Positions 1 to 8,465 are shown, counted from the stretch's first letter. The stretch: 64,000 nucleotides of DNA from Flavobacteriales bacterium (GCA_028281825.1 JANQJC010000027.1:62001-126000), one strand, 5' to 3'. Numbers and translations: made by a program. Notes: generated by a model not told the origin, from the sequence alone.

Positions 1-125
1 GCATGCTCATCCGGGTCAAGGATATAAGTTGAAACATTCAGGTTGATAGCCTCCTGTATTAGCATTCTGCCCAGCTGTCCACCGCCGAGCACCCCAAGTT
101 TAAAGTTGCCTTCAAATGATTTCAT
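1..125 (-). CDS. purK: 5-(carboxyamino)imidazole ribonucleotide synthase PurK, N-terminal part only
   Basis: Only the first 41 codons lie in the window; the gene runs off the left edge. The visible peptide has the N-terminal nucleotide-fold start of PurK, with the glycine motif GVLGGGQLGRM at residues 11-21, followed by an amphipathic helix and the beta-strand ending in LDPD. PurK is an ATP-grasp enzyme that carboxylates aminoimidazole ribonucleotide in purine synthesis. It is divergent from hpt, so purine synthesis and purine salvage start from the same 79-bp intergenic region. The family assignment rests on this short segment, but the motif is characteristic. Confidence 0.8.
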   Translation of the reverse strand, partial: MKSFEGNFKLGVLGGGQLGRMLIQEAINLNVSTYILDPDEH

Positions 126-131
126 AGCCTG

Positions 132-139
132 CAAAAATA
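132..139 (-). promoter_or_regulatory. Bacteroidota -7 box (TATTTTTG) for purK
   Basis: A match to the Bacteroidota -7 consensus TAnnTTTG on the minus strand. It ends only 6 nt before the purK ATG, so the transcript would have little or no leader. Confidence 0.45.
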
Positions 140-161
140 GGAATTAAGGTGGCAAATTTCT

Positions 162-169
162 TACCTTTG
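162..169 (+). promoter_or_regulatory. Bacteroidota -7 box (TACCTTTG) for hpt
   Basis: Perfect TAnnTTTG match 35 nt upstream of the hpt start codon. No convincing TTTG -33 element is visible at the usual spacing, so only the -7 half is supported. Confidence 0.45.
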
Positions 170-204
170 GCGCCCTCATTCAAAATAAACCTTTTAACAG
201 GAGC

Positions 205-753
205 ATGAGCGGCAATGAAGTGACTCTTCATGATAAGACTTTCTCAGTGTTTATCAATGCTGAAGAAATCAAGGTGCTAACCCAAAAGGTAGCTGCCCAA
301 ATTGAGAGTGACCTGGCTGGTGAGTGCCCTATTTTTATTGGAGTTTTGAATGGAGCTGTTTTTTTTGTGACCGACCTGCTGCGCGAGCTTAAAATGGATT
401 GTGAGCTGGGATTTATTGGTGTGTCATCATACGATGGGATGAAATCCAAAGGCAAGGTTACACTCAACCTGCCTCTCGAAGGTGGTATCAGTGGTCGTAC
501 GGTAGTGCTGGTGGAAGATATAGTGGACAGTGGTTTAACACTTCAATTCTTATTGGAGAATATGGATGAAGCAAAACCCAAGGCTCTTAAAACAGCGGCC
601 TTGCTTTATAAGCCTGATGCTTTTAAAGGCAACTATAAGGTGGATTACATAGGAAAAGAAATACCTAATGATTTTGTGGTGGGCTACGGGCTCGACTACA
701 ACGGGATAGGCCGTAACCTAAAAGATATATATAAGCTTAAACAAACAACCTGA
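205..753 (+). CDS. hpt: hypoxanthine phosphoribosyltransferase
   Basis: A 182-residue purine salvage enzyme that joins hypoxanthine (or guanine) to PRPP to give IMP or GMP in the cytoplasm. The type I phosphoribosyltransferase PRPP-binding loop is present as VVLVEDIVDSGLT at residues 100-112, with the two acidic residues followed by the small-residue loop expected for the family. The early strand with the G-V-L-N-G-A turn (residues 46-51) and the late aromatic and Asp segment (YGLDYNG, near 161-167) also fit. Length is normal. It starts the hpt-adk-obg run; adk begins 3 nt after its stop codon, so the genes are probably co-transcribed. Confidence 0.93.
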   Translation: MSGNEVTLHDKTFSVFINAEEIKVLTQKVAAQIESDLAGECPIFIGVLNGAVFFVTDLLRELKMDCELGFIGVSSYDGMKSKGKVTLNLPLEGGISGRTVVLVEDIVDSGLTLQFLLENMDEAKPKALKTAALLYKPDAFKGNYKVDYIGKEIPNDFVVGYGLDYNGIGRNLKDIYKLKQTT

Positions 754-756
754 ATT

Positions 757-1332
757 ATGCTAAACCTAGTATTATTTGGCCCTCCAGGAGCTGGTAAGGG
801 AACTCAATCTCAAAAACTGATAGATAAATACAACCTGGTTCACCTTTCAACGGGTGACATCCTTCGTAGTGAAATTGCTAACCAGACAGCATTGGGTTTG
901 GAAGCCAAAAAGCTCATGGACCAAGGCCATTTGGTACCCGATGAGGTGGTGATTGGTATGATAAGCTCTAAGCTAGATAATAATAAGGATGCTGCAGGTT
1001 TCATCTTCGATGGTTTCCCAAGAACTACTGCACAGGCAGAGGCCTTGGACAACCTGCTGAAAGAAAAAGGTACTGTCGTAAACATGATGGTAGCCCTTGA
1101 TGTGGACGACGAGGAGTTAACTAAGCGTCTTTTACTTCGTGGCAAAGACTCAGGCAGGGCTGACGATCAGGATGAGTCTATCATCAGAAATAGGATAGAG
1201 GTATACAACAAGAATACAGCTCCTTTGAAGGACTATTATTCTGCGCAAAGCAAGTTCTACTCAATTGACGGTATTGGCTCAATTGATGAAATTTTCAGTC
1301 GGGTGTGTGATACTATCGACAACAACCGCTAG
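757..1332 (+). CDS. adk: adenylate kinase
   Basis: Adenylate kinase, 191 residues, converting ATP + AMP to 2 ADP. The P-loop GPPGAGKGTQ is at residues 8-17, the AMP-binding segment with STGD at about 31-34, and the DGFPR motif at about 85-89. The LID region around residues 125-140 is short and has no zinc-binding cysteines, which is the short form of the enzyme. It follows hpt by 3 nt and precedes obg by 21 nt in the same direction, a purine salvage and energy-charge grouping frequent in this phylum. Confidence 0.95.
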   Translation: MLNLVLFGPPGAGKGTQSQKLIDKYNLVHLSTGDILRSEIANQTALGLEAKKLMDQGHLVPDEVVIGMISSKLDNNKDAAGFIFDGFPRTTAQAEALDNLLKEKGTVVNMMVALDVDDEELTKRLLLRGKDSGRADDQDESIIRNRIEVYNKNTAPLKDYYSAQSKFYSIDGIGSIDEIFSRVCDTIDNNR

Positions 1333-1353
1333 TATTAGCGACGATTAAATAAA

Positions 1354-2358
1354 ATGGACTCCCCCAATTTCGTTGACTACGTTAAGATTTGCTGCCGTTC
1401 AGGGAAAGGGGGGGCTGGTTCATCCCATTTTTATCGCGACCGCACAACCCCAAAAGGTGGCCCCGATGGCGGTGATGGAGGCCGTGGCGGGCATATCATC
1501 CTTAAGGGTAATGCCCAACTTTGGACTTTACTTCACCTTAAGTACCGCAAACACATCATCGCTAAACCCGGTGTAGGGGGCAGTGGTGGACAAAAAACAG
1601 GGGCACAAGGCAAAGACGAGATAGTTGAAGTGCCACTAGGCACCGTAGCCCGTGATGCTGAAACGGGAGAAATTGAGTTTGAGATAACCGAAGATGGCCA
1701 AACTGAAGTTTTAGTGGAAGGTGGCCGTGGAGGGTTGGGTAACCAACACTTTAAATCATCAACCAACCAATCGCCCCGCTATGCGCAACCTGGGGAACCA
1801 GGTAAGGAAGAATGGAAAGTGTTAGAGTTGAAAGTGCTGGCTGATGTAGGTTTGGTGGGTTTCCCTAATGCGGGCAAATCAACTTTTTTGTCAGTAGTTA
1901 CAGCTGCTAAACCCGAGATTGCCAACTACCCCTTTACTACCTTGGTGCCCAATCTGGGTATCGTTCCCTATCACGATTACAGGTCTTTTGTCGTGGCCGA
2001 TATACCTGGTATAATTGAAGGAGCACATGATGGCAAGGGATTGGGTTTAAGGTTTTTACGCCATATCGAACGCAATTCCATCTTGCTTTTTATGATTCCA
2101 GCCGATGCTGATGACATTAGGAAAGAGTATGACATTTTACTGAATGAACTCAAGGAATATAATCCTGAATTGCTGGATAAACAAAGGGTTTTGGCCATCA
2201 CCAAATGTGATATGTTGGATGATGAGTTAAAAGCCGAGATGAGAGAACTACTTAAAAACACATTGCCAGAAGACCTTGATTGGATAATGATATCCAGTCA
2301 AAGTGGTTTTAACTTGCAGCAGACAAAAGACCTAATCTGGCAAAAAATTAATATGTGA
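1354..2358 (+). CDS. obgE: Obg family GTPase (ObgE/CgtA)
   Basis: A 334-residue ribosome-associated GTPase needed for 50S maturation. The glycine-rich Obg fold occupies residues 1-160 (for example GGRGGHI and GGRGGLGN). The G domain has G1 GFPNAGKST at 169-177, G3 DIPGIIEGA near 217-225 and G4 TKCD near 288. There is no C-terminal OCT extension, so this is the short form. It starts at an ATG 21 nt after adk. Its 3' end overlaps an open frame leading into the next gene, but that gene has a better start 80 nt downstream. Confidence 0.95.
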   Translation: MDSPNFVDYVKICCRSGKGGAGSSHFYRDRTTPKGGPDGGDGGRGGHIILKGNAQLWTLLHLKYRKHIIAKPGVGGSGGQKTGAQGKDEIVEVPLGTVARDAETGEIEFEITEDGQTEVLVEGGRGGLGNQHFKSSTNQSPRYAQPGEPGKEEWKVLELKVLADVGLVGFPNAGKSTFLSVVTAAKPEIANYPFTTLVPNLGIVPYHDYRSFVVADIPGIIEGAHDGKGLGLRFLRHIERNSILLFMIPADADDIRKEYDILLNELKEYNPELLDKQRVLAITKCDMLDDELKAEMRELLKNTLPEDLDWIMISSQSGFNLQQTKDLIWQKINM

Positions 2359-2385
2359 ACGTAACATTAAATTCACGTAAAAAAT

Positions 2386-2393
2386 TATATTTG
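2386..2393 (+). promoter_or_regulatory. Bacteroidota -7 box (TATATTTG) before the T9SS protein gene
   Basis: Perfect TAnnTTTG match just after the obg stop codon and 45 nt before the chosen ATG of the next gene, indicating that the secreted protein gene has its own promoter. A -33 element is not clear. Confidence 0.45.
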
Positions 2394-2438
2394 CTGTCTG
2401 CTTTTCGCAAACGTATTTTTTTAACAAAACTTAAACTA

Positions 2439-3515
2439 ATGAAAAAAATCTACTTTTCCGTGGCTTTTGTAATGAGCGCCGTTTTGGCTATGGCTCAATT
2501 GCCACAACAACCAGGTGTAGCTGTTGTAAATAGGGCAGAGCGCCTTTCTATCTCAACAGGAGCGGATAATCGCGTGCCTACCGACACTCTAGGTCTTGAT
2601 ATATTTGCCCCTAATGGTACTGTTATTCAGTATGGCCTTCAGGGTGGTGGTTACATCTTGGGTAACAACAGCCAAATGCAGCAAGGATTGGATATAAAAA
2701 CTTTTGAAATTGCTCAAGCTTTCGCGGTTAGTTCCATTGCTTATAATGTAGAAGGAGCCATGTTTTTCTTTGCAGCGAAGGAAGCTGTTTCTAGTACTCC
2801 TGCTGGTGTTGACGTAACAGTTTATGAATTAGGGCCAGATGTAGCGTATGGAAGTACTTCTTCTACAACTCCTGATGCTGTTGGCCCCAGTTCTGCTAGT
2901 TCTACAGCTTCAATTGCGTTTGCAGATATCGATACTACATTTGGTATGCCAACATTTGTTACTTTCCCACAACCAACTTGGGTTTCAAGTGATTTCGCAA
3001 TTGGTGTTTCTATTGAAGGTACTTACGCTGGCCAAGACACAGTTGTACTCTATGGTGATGAGCTTGGTGATGGTGGTGGTCTTAACTTCTTGTATCACAG
3101 ATTTGGTGTGGTAGGTAATCCACTGGAATTATGGTATGTTTCTTCAGCGGCCTTTACTGGCCCTGGCGGCGAGCAGTTTGATATTAACTCTTCTATATTT
3201 GCTATTGTTGCCACTTCTGATGTTAGCGTGGGTGATGAGGCTTTCTTGGATGGAATGCAGTTAAGCCAAAACTATCCTAATCCAGCAAACGGTCTAGTAA
3301 CTATTGATTATGCCCTGGAGAAATATCAAGAAAAAGCGACGCTTGAAGTTTATGCTGCCAATGGTCAGTTGGTTCACAAAATTGAGAACAAAGACCAAAA
3401 GGCTGGTAAGCACACCGTTAAGATAGACGCTAACCTTTTCTCTTCAGGCACTTATTTCTACTCACTTGAAGTGAACGGCAAGCGCCTAACTAAGAAAATG
3501 TTGATTGCTAAGTAA
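2439..3515 (+). CDS. secreted protein with T9SS type A C-terminal sorting domain
   Basis: A 358-residue exported protein. The start chosen is the ATG at 2439, because it puts a clean signal peptide (MKKIYFSVAFVMSAVLAMAQ) at the N-terminus; the frame is open further upstream but that stretch has no export signal. The middle of the protein (about residues 30-265) is Ser/Thr/Gly-rich with no enzyme motif I recognise. The last ~85 residues form a type IX secretion sorting domain: QNYPNPANG, then a beta-rich module with the GTYFYSLEVNG strand and a final KKMLIAK. It is therefore predicted to cross the outer membrane through T9SS and be anchored or released. Role otherwise unknown. Confidence 0.85.
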   Translation: MKKIYFSVAFVMSAVLAMAQLPQQPGVAVVNRAERLSISTGADNRVPTDTLGLDIFAPNGTVIQYGLQGGGYILGNNSQMQQGLDIKTFEIAQAFAVSSIAYNVEGAMFFFAAKEAVSSTPAGVDVTVYELGPDVAYGSTSSTTPDAVGPSSASSTASIAFADIDTTFGMPTFVTFPQPTWVSSDFAIGVSIEGTYAGQDTVVLYGDELGDGGGLNFLYHRFGVVGNPLELWYVSSAAFTGPGGEQFDINSSIFAIVATSDVSVGDEAFLDGMQLSQNYPNPANGLVTIDYALEKYQEKATLEVYAANGQLVHKIENKDQKAGKHTVKIDANLFSSGTYFYSLEVNGKRLTKKMLIAK

Positions 3516-3536
3516 TAACTCTATAGGATATTATAC

Positions 3537-3566
3537 AAAAAAGGGGGGCTATTCAGCCCCTTTTTT
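3537..3566. terminator. bidirectional intrinsic terminator
   Basis: A-tract, GC stem (GGGGCT with AGCCCC, 4-nt loop) and T-tract between two convergent genes. The T-tract runs into the stop codon of the ABC ATPase gene. It can serve both strands. Confidence 0.8.
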
Positions 3567-4317
3567 ACTTTGCAGCCTTTAGGCGTCTCATATATTTTGA
3601 GGCATACACAAAATCATTGATTTCTTTATTCTCAGTTTTCAGGATATCCTCGTTACTACCTTCCCACCATTTCTCTCCTTTGTAGATAAAGATAATGTTG
3701 TCGCCAATTTCCATCACCGAGTTCATATCATGGGTAATTACCACGGTGGTCATGTTATACTCATCGGTTATCTCCTTAATCAGGTTGTCAATCACAATAG
3801 AGGTTTGAGGGTCAAGCCCAGAGTTAGGCTCATCACAAAACAAGTATTTGGGATTCATAGCCATTGCCCTGGCAATCGCTACCCTTTTTTTCATCCCCCC
3901 GCTTATCTCCGCAGGGAATAACTTATTGGCATTATCCAACTTCACACGATTTAGGCAGAAATTGGCCCTATCCCTTTTCTCTGACATACTCTGGTCACTA
4001 AACATCGATAGTGGGAAAAGTACGTTTTCTTCTACAGTGAGTGAGTCAAATAGCGCCCCACCTTGAAAAAGCATACCTATCTCTTGCCTTAGCTGTTTTT
4101 TCTCTTTAAAGTCCATGACGATAAAGTCCTTATCGCCATAATGTATTTGGCCGCTATCCACAGAGTGCAGGCCAACAATGCATTTTGTAAGTACAGTTTT
4201 TCCTGAACCACTTTGTCCAATAATCAGGTTGGTTTTCCCAGCTTCAAACGTAGCTGTGATGCCTTTAAGAACATGTTTTTCCCCAAATGATTTATTGATA
4301 TCTGCAATTCGAATCAT
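3565..4317 (-). CDS. ABC transporter ATP-binding protein, MlaF-like
   Basis: A 250-residue ATPase of the retrograde phospholipid (Mla) type. Walker A GQSGSGKT is at residues 34-41, the signature ISGGMKKR near 138-145 and Walker B LFCDEP near 160-165. The ISGGMKKR form of the signature is typical of MlaF/Ttg2A proteins. The start at 4317 is chosen because its ATG overlaps the TGA of the upstream permease (ATGA), giving translational coupling; an in-frame start 11 codons upstream would lie inside the permease gene. With the permease it forms an inner-membrane lipid transporter; no MlaD-like substrate-binding gene is next to it here. Confidence 0.88.
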   Translation of the reverse strand: MIRIADINKSFGEKHVLKGITATFEAGKTNLIIGQSGSGKTVLTKCIVGLHSVDSGQIHYGDKDFIVMDFKEKKQLRQEIGMLFQGGALFDSLTVEENVLFPLSMFSDQSMSEKRDRANFCLNRVKLDNANKLFPAEISGGMKKRVAIARAMAMNPKYLFCDEPNSGLDPQTSIVIDNLIKEITDEYNMTTVVITHDMNSVMEIGDNIIFIYKGEKWWEGSNEDILKTENKEINDFVYASKYMRRLKAAK

Positions 4318-5054
4318 GCCAACAACATTTGAGTAATTATCAAGTTGCAAAGCAGGATAAGTATAGTGCTGTACACCACCGCCTTAGTACCAGATGCTCC
4401 TACTTCCACAGCCCCACCTTGGGTATAATAACCAAAATAAGCGGGTATCGAAGTCAATAAAAAGGCGAATACAACAGTTTTAATCAAGGCATAGGTCACG
4501 TAAAATGGAATAAACCAATAGGTAATGCCATACACAAACTTATAAGTAGTAACCACGCCAGACATCACCCCGAAAATCCATCCACCACCAATACCAAGAA
4601 ACATACTGATAATAACCAAAAATGGAATGATAAGTACAGCAGCCAATATTTTTGGCAGGATAAGGAAGGCAGAAGAATTAACCCCCATAATTTCAAGCGC
4701 GTCAATTTGCTCATACACGCGCATAGTTCCTATTTCAGAAGCTATATTAGAACCAACCTTTCCAGCTAAAATAATACAAATGATAGTAGGTGAAAATTCC
4801 AGTATCATACTGTCTCTCACAGCAAGGCCCACTGCATAAAGCGGTATCCAGGGGCTCTCCATGTTGTAGGCAGTCTGTATGGTAGTTACGGCACCCATAA
4901 ATATAGAAACAATAGCCACAATACCCAGTGAGTTGAGACCAATGGCATCTACCTCTTTCCAAAACTGCTGGGCATACACCTTGAATTTCTCAGGGCGTCT
5001 GAAAACCCTGCTCATCAACAATACAAACCTGCCTACGTGTGATAATATTCCCAT
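4314..5054 (-). CDS. ABC transporter permease, MlaE family
   Basis: A 246-residue inner-membrane permease of the MlaE family (DUF140). It has about five hydrophobic segments (near residues 40-60, 85-105, 130-165, 178-205 and 220-242) and the family's conserved core with the GKVGSNIASEIGTMRVYEQIDAL region near residues 98-120 split over a loop. It is translationally coupled to the ATPase gene by a 4-nt ATGA overlap. The pair probably moves phospholipid or another hydrophobic compound between the membranes. The divergent promoter region with the small lipoprotein gene is about 120 bp. Confidence 0.88.
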   Translation of the reverse strand: MGILSHVGRFVLLMSRVFRRPEKFKVYAQQFWKEVDAIGLNSLGIVAIVSIFMGAVTTIQTAYNMESPWIPLYAVGLAVRDSMILEFSPTIICIILAGKVGSNIASEIGTMRVYEQIDALEIMGVNSSAFLILPKILAAVLIIPFLVIISMFLGIGGGWIFGVMSGVVTTYKFVYGITYWFIPFYVTYALIKTVVFAFLLTSIPAYFGYYTQGGAVEVGASGTKAVVYSTILILLCNLIITQMLLA

Positions 5055-5138
5055 ATATTCCTGAAGTTCGCTAAAGTACTAATTATTGATAATTGACTGC
5101 GCAGATATTTGCCCTTCACCTTGCTTAAGGGCACGAAA

Positions 5139-5170
5139 TTGTAGAATCCATCGTTTTATCCTTAACTTTG
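5139..5170 (+). promoter_or_regulatory. Bacteroidota promoter, TTG-N21-TAACTTTG
   Basis: TTG at 5139-5141 and TAACTTTG at 5163-5170, with a 21-nt spacer inside the accepted 17-23 range. It lies 5 nt before the ATG of the small lipoprotein gene, so the transcript is likely leaderless or starts just inside the frame. Confidence 0.6.
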
Positions 5171-5175
5171 ACAAA

Positions 5176-5319
5176 ATGAATGCTCTTCAAAAAATAAAGC
5201 TCATGATAATTACTTTTGGTATCATTGCCATTAGCAGTTGTGCTGGACCCAAGAAAGGTGGTAAAGGGTGTGACTGCCCTGGCTTTGGCAAAGTGGAGAC
5301 TACCCGGCATCATTCCTAA
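5176..5319 (+). CDS. small Cys-rich lipoprotein (47 residues)
   Basis: A very short predicted lipoprotein. A Lys-containing N-region and a hydrophobic stretch lead to a lipobox ending ISSC, so about 25 residues would remain after processing: a Gly/Lys-rich segment (PKKGGKG), then CDCPGFGK and a tail with two His. The start at 5176 is preferred because it gives a proper charged N-region; the next ATG (5203) gives a weaker signal and is the alternative given the promoter just upstream. The longer frame upstream of 5176 has no signal. I recognise no function; Cys and His residues could bind a metal, which is a guess. Confidence 0.55.
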   Translation: MNALQKIKLMIITFGIIAISSCAGPKKGGKGCDCPGFGKVETTRHHS

Positions 5320-5320
5320 A

Positions 5321-5338
5321 ATACCCTGTTTAGGGTAT
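5321..5338. terminator. stem-loop after the small lipoprotein gene
   Basis: Perfect inverted repeat ATACCCT-GTTT-AGGGTAT directly after the stop codon. The following T-run is weak, so it is a possible terminator or mRNA-end stabiliser. Confidence 0.4.
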
Positions 5339-5388
5339 CCTGTTTTCAGAACTTAATAATCCCAAAACCGTTATTTTAGCGGTCTTAT

Positions 5389-5403
5389 TTAGAATTATTC
5401 TAA
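5389..5403. promoter_or_regulatory. 7-1-7 palindrome, candidate iron-regulator operator upstream of feoA
   Basis: TTAGAAT-T-ATTCTAA is a perfect 15-bp palindrome ending 8 nt before the feoA ATG. The 7-1-7 layout and AT-rich arms match the general form of Fur and DtxR-type iron operators. Given the gene it precedes, iron repression is the natural reading, but the bound regulator is not shown by sequence. Confidence 0.55.
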
Positions 5404-5411
5404 TCAAACAG

Positions 5412-5654
5412 ATGCCAAAGAAACTACTGTCAATGTTGGGGATAGGTGAAATCGGCGTGATAGATTCATTTGAGGACGAAGAGTTATCTCTTAAATTTCT
5501 TGAAATGGGTTGTTTGCCGGGCGAGACCATTGAATTGGAGCGTATTGCGCCCATGGGAGACCCAATTGCAATTAGGGTAGGCAAATCATCATTATGCATG
5601 CGCAAGGCCGAAGCTGCCGGAATAACTGTTAAATTTGTGGAAAACGGCAGGTAG
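5412..5654 (+). CDS. feoA: ferrous iron transport protein A
   Basis: An 80-residue SH3-like FeoA domain protein that supports FeoB-mediated ferrous iron uptake at the inner membrane. The typical start with GEIGVIDSF, the L-E-M-G-C-L-P-G turn (about residues 34-41), GETIELERIAPMGDP and a basic-rich C-terminus match the family and its usual ~75-80 residue length. Its TAG stop is immediately followed by, and in frame with, feoB. A 15-bp palindrome just upstream suggests iron-responsive control. Confidence 0.92.
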   Translation: MPKKLLSMLGIGEIGVIDSFEDEELSLKFLEMGCLPGETIELERIAPMGDPIAIRVGKSSLCMRKAEAAGITVKFVENGR

Positions 5655-7799
5655 TTGAACGCTCACCAAACAAACACTTCAAAACAGGGAAACAACGGTA
5701 AACTAAAGATTGCACTTGCCGGTAACCCCAATAGCGGTAAAACCACACTGTTTAACGCACTTACTGGCCTCAATCAGCAGGTAGGTAACTTTCCTGGTGT
5801 TACAGTCGAAAAAAAATCGGGTTCTACTACCCTAAAAGGTGGCGATAGACAAAGCATAAAGGTCGAATTGACAGACCTTCCCGGCGCCTATAGCATCTAT
5901 CCAAAATCACTGGATGAGCGTGTGCAATGCGATATACTGGTCAACACTACCCACGATGACCATCCAGACTTGGTAATATATGTGGCAGATGCCAGTAACT
6001 TAAAGCGCAGCCTTTTTCTGTGCACACAACTGATAGACTTGGGGCTTCCTCTGGTATTAGTGCTCAATATGATGGACCTGGTAGAAAAGGAAGGTGACAA
6101 TATCGACCATCAGGAGTTGGAGAAAGAACTGGGTGTTCCAGTTATATTGATGAGTGCTCGCTCAAGCATGGGTCTAGATGAATTGAAAACCAAAATGCTT
6201 GGTGAAATTGGTCAGTCTCAAAAGCGCTTTATTGATGAAGCCGAAATAGAAACGCCTGTCATTCGAAAAATACAAAAGATTGAAAATGTAGGGGTTTACC
6301 AGGCCTTTCAGTTAGCCAGCAATTATGCACTCCTGAGTGATGAAAGAGTGAAAGCCGAGATCGAAAAAATAGTTGACGAGAGCCGATTTAACGCGCTCCA
6401 ATATCAGCGCCAGGAAACACTGGCTCGCTACAAAAAAATAAACTTATTACTCACACACATACTCAGGCATGGCCCAGAGGGTCAAACCAAGCTCACCCAA
6501 AAGTTAGACAATATCCTTACCCATAAAGTTTGGGGTTTTGCAATTTTCTTAGGGGTGCTATTCATGGTGTTTCAGGCTATTTTTTCATGGTCTGAATACC
6601 CAATGATGTTGCTGGAGGAGTTTTTCGTTATTCTCTCTACCAAACTTAAAAGTATATTGCCTGAAGGGGTCTTAGCTGATTTACTGGTGGATGGAGTTTT
6701 AGCGGGCTTAAGTGGTATTTTGGTTTTCATCCCTCAAATAGCCTTGCTTTTCTTTTTCATAGCCATCCTGGAAGATACAGGTTATATGGCTCGCGTTAGC
6801 TTTATCATGGATAAAATGATGCGCAAGGTGGGTTTGAATGGTAGATCTGTAATACCACTTGTTAGTGGTGTGGCTTGCGCCGTCCCAGCGATTATGTCAG
6901 CGCGTACCATCTCCAATTGGAAAGAGCGAATTATTACCATTATGGTAACACCCTTAATGAGTTGTTCCGCAAGGCTTCCAGTATATACCTTGCTCATTTC
7001 ATTGGCGGTGCCATCAAAGACAGTCTTAGGTTTCTTGAATTTGCAAGGTATAGTGATGATGGGACTTTACCTGATTGGCTTTTTAGCCGCCATTGGTGCA
7101 GCTTTGGTACTCAAATGGATTATAAAGGCCCGTGAGCGTAGCTACTTCATAATGGAGTTACCAGTTTATCGGGCTCCAAGATGGTCTTCTATAGGCTTGA
7201 CAATCACTGAAAAAGTGAAGTTGTTTGTGTTTGAAGCTGGTAAAGTAATAATTGCAGTATCCATTGTATTGTGGGTGTTCTCCTCATATGGGCCTTCATC
7301 AAAAATGCAAGCCATTGAAGATAAGTACTCTACCGAGCAGGCTGCTGCTCAATACACGCCCGAAGAAATTGATAGCAGAATTGCTTCAGAGAAATTAGAG
7401 GCCTCCTATGCTGGCTTGTTTGGTAAAGCAATTGAGCCGGTTATCCGCCCACTGGGTTTTGATTGGAAAATAGGTATTGCCCTTTTCACTTCCTTTGCCG
7501 CGCGCGAAGTATTCGTAGGTACTATGGCAACCATCTACAGCGCTGGTAATGAAGAAAACACAACTTCCATTCGGGAGAAAATGAGGGCAGAAATAAATCC
7601 TGGTACAGGAGAGAAACAATATAATCTAGCGGTTGTGTTCTCATTGATGATATTTTATGCTTTTGCCATGCAATGCATGAGTACTTTGGCCATTGTGTTC
7701 GCCGAGACAAAAAGCTGGAAATGGCCACTTGTTCAATTTACTTATATGAGCGCGTTGGCGTATCTTTCCAGCCTGATAGTTTACCAGGTATTGAGCTAA
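5655..7799 (+). CDS. feoB: ferrous iron transport protein B
   Basis: A 714-residue Fe(II) permease with an N-terminal G-protein domain (G1 GNPNSGKTT at 23-31, G3 DLPG near 74, G4 NMMD near 117) followed by the transmembrane core starting near residue 285, with two Gate motifs and the conserved GVACAVPAIMS and MSCSARLPVY segments that carry the metal-pathway cysteines. There is no ATG before G1; the only plausible initiator is the TTG directly after the feoA stop, in the same frame. Translation therefore depends on feoA, either by reinitiation or by stop-codon readthrough giving a FeoA-FeoB fusion, an arrangement known in other Bacteroidota. Confidence 0.93.
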   Translation: MNAHQTNTSKQGNNGKLKIALAGNPNSGKTTLFNALTGLNQQVGNFPGVTVEKKSGSTTLKGGDRQSIKVELTDLPGAYSIYPKSLDERVQCDILVNTTHDDHPDLVIYVADASNLKRSLFLCTQLIDLGLPLVLVLNMMDLVEKEGDNIDHQELEKELGVPVILMSARSSMGLDELKTKMLGEIGQSQKRFIDEAEIETPVIRKIQKIENVGVYQAFQLASNYALLSDERVKAEIEKIVDESRFNALQYQRQETLARYKKINLLLTHILRHGPEGQTKLTQKLDNILTHKVWGFAIFLGVLFMVFQAIFSWSEYPMMLLEEFFVILSTKLKSILPEGVLADLLVDGVLAGLSGILVFIPQIALLFFFIAILEDTGYMARVSFIMDKMMRKVGLNGRSVIPLVSGVACAVPAIMSARTISNWKERIITIMVTPLMSCSARLPVYTLLISLAVPSKTVLGFLNLQGIVMMGLYLIGFLAAIGAALVLKWIIKARERSYFIMELPVYRAPRWSSIGLTITEKVKLFVFEAGKVIIAVSIVLWVFSSYGPSSKMQAIEDKYSTEQAAAQYTPEEIDSRIASEKLEASYAGLFGKAIEPVIRPLGFDWKIGIALFTSFAAREVFVGTMATIYSAGNEENTTSIREKMRAEINPGTGEKQYNLAVVFSLMIFYAFAMQCMSTLAIVFAETKSWKWPLVQFTYMSALAYLSSLIVYQVLS

Positions 7800-7800
7800 A

Positions 7801-8445
7801 TTGGAATTTAGGGAAAAGGAAATACAGGCGTTGCAACGTTACTTGCCCCAGGGCACGGTGCATCGGGTGTTGGAGTGGATAAAACTCTACAATTTCAGCC
7901 TGAAGATAAACAAACCCCGAACCAGTAAACTGGGTGACTATCGTTCGCCCTTCAATGGCAGGGAGCATCGCATCACTGTGAATGCCAATCTGAATAAGTA
8001 TGCCTTTTTTGTGACCTTGGTTCATGAAATAGCACATTTGGTGGTTTGGGAAAAGTACAAAAACAAGGTGAAGCCTCACGGCAACGAATGGAAAAGGGAA
8101 TACGCATTATTGATGGATGAATTTTTAGACCAAGGTATTCTTCCTAAAGAGCTGGAGATTGGCTTAAAGGCTTATATGACCAACCCTGCAGCGTCTTCCT
8201 GTTCGGATGTTAATCTTTACAAACTCCTGAAAAGTTTCGACGAAAATGCACACCAAATTTTACATTTGGAAGACATCCCTGAAAACAGTATATTTAGACT
8301 GGATAACGGTCGAATATTTATCAAGAAAGATAAATTGAGAAAGCGCTTCCGTTGTATGGAAGTTAAATCCAGAAAAATGTACCTGGTGAGTCCCCTCGCC
8401 GAAGTGCAGTTGGTTGAGCAACATCAGCTTAACCTAAATTTGTAA
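7801..8445 (+). CDS. SprT-like zinc metallopeptidase domain protein
   Basis: A 214-residue protein with a zincin motif HEIAH at residues 75-79 and a third potential zinc ligand His93 in KPHGNEW, the layout of the SprT/SPRTN-like family (HExxH followed by HGxxW). Family members process proteins, sometimes DNA-bound; the substrate here is unknown. No signal peptide, so it is cytoplasmic. The start is a TTG one nucleotide after the feoB stop, so it probably belongs to the feo transcript, although no link to iron uptake is evident. The C-terminal ~100 residues contain basic patches and no zinc-ribbon cysteines. Confidence 0.75.
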   Translation: MEFREKEIQALQRYLPQGTVHRVLEWIKLYNFSLKINKPRTSKLGDYRSPFNGREHRITVNANLNKYAFFVTLVHEIAHLVVWEKYKNKVKPHGNEWKREYALLMDEFLDQGILPKELEIGLKAYMTNPAASSCSDVNLYKLLKSFDENAHQILHLEDIPENSIFRLDNGRIFIKKDKLRKRFRCMEVKSRKMYLVSPLAEVQLVEQHQLNLNL

Positions 8446-8457
8446 GGCTGTTTTTCT

Positions 8458-8465
8458 TACTTTTG
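8458..8465 (+). promoter_or_regulatory. Bacteroidota -7 box (TACTTTTG) before the aminotransferase
   Basis: TAnnTTTG match 28 nt upstream of the ATG. A TTTG lies upstream with a 15-nt spacer, shorter than the usual range. Confidence 0.45.

Noticed and set aside
2355-2438. Upstream extension of the T9SS protein frame overlapping obg
   Set aside because: It has no signal peptide and a promoter box lies inside it; the ATG at 2439 fits the export signal.
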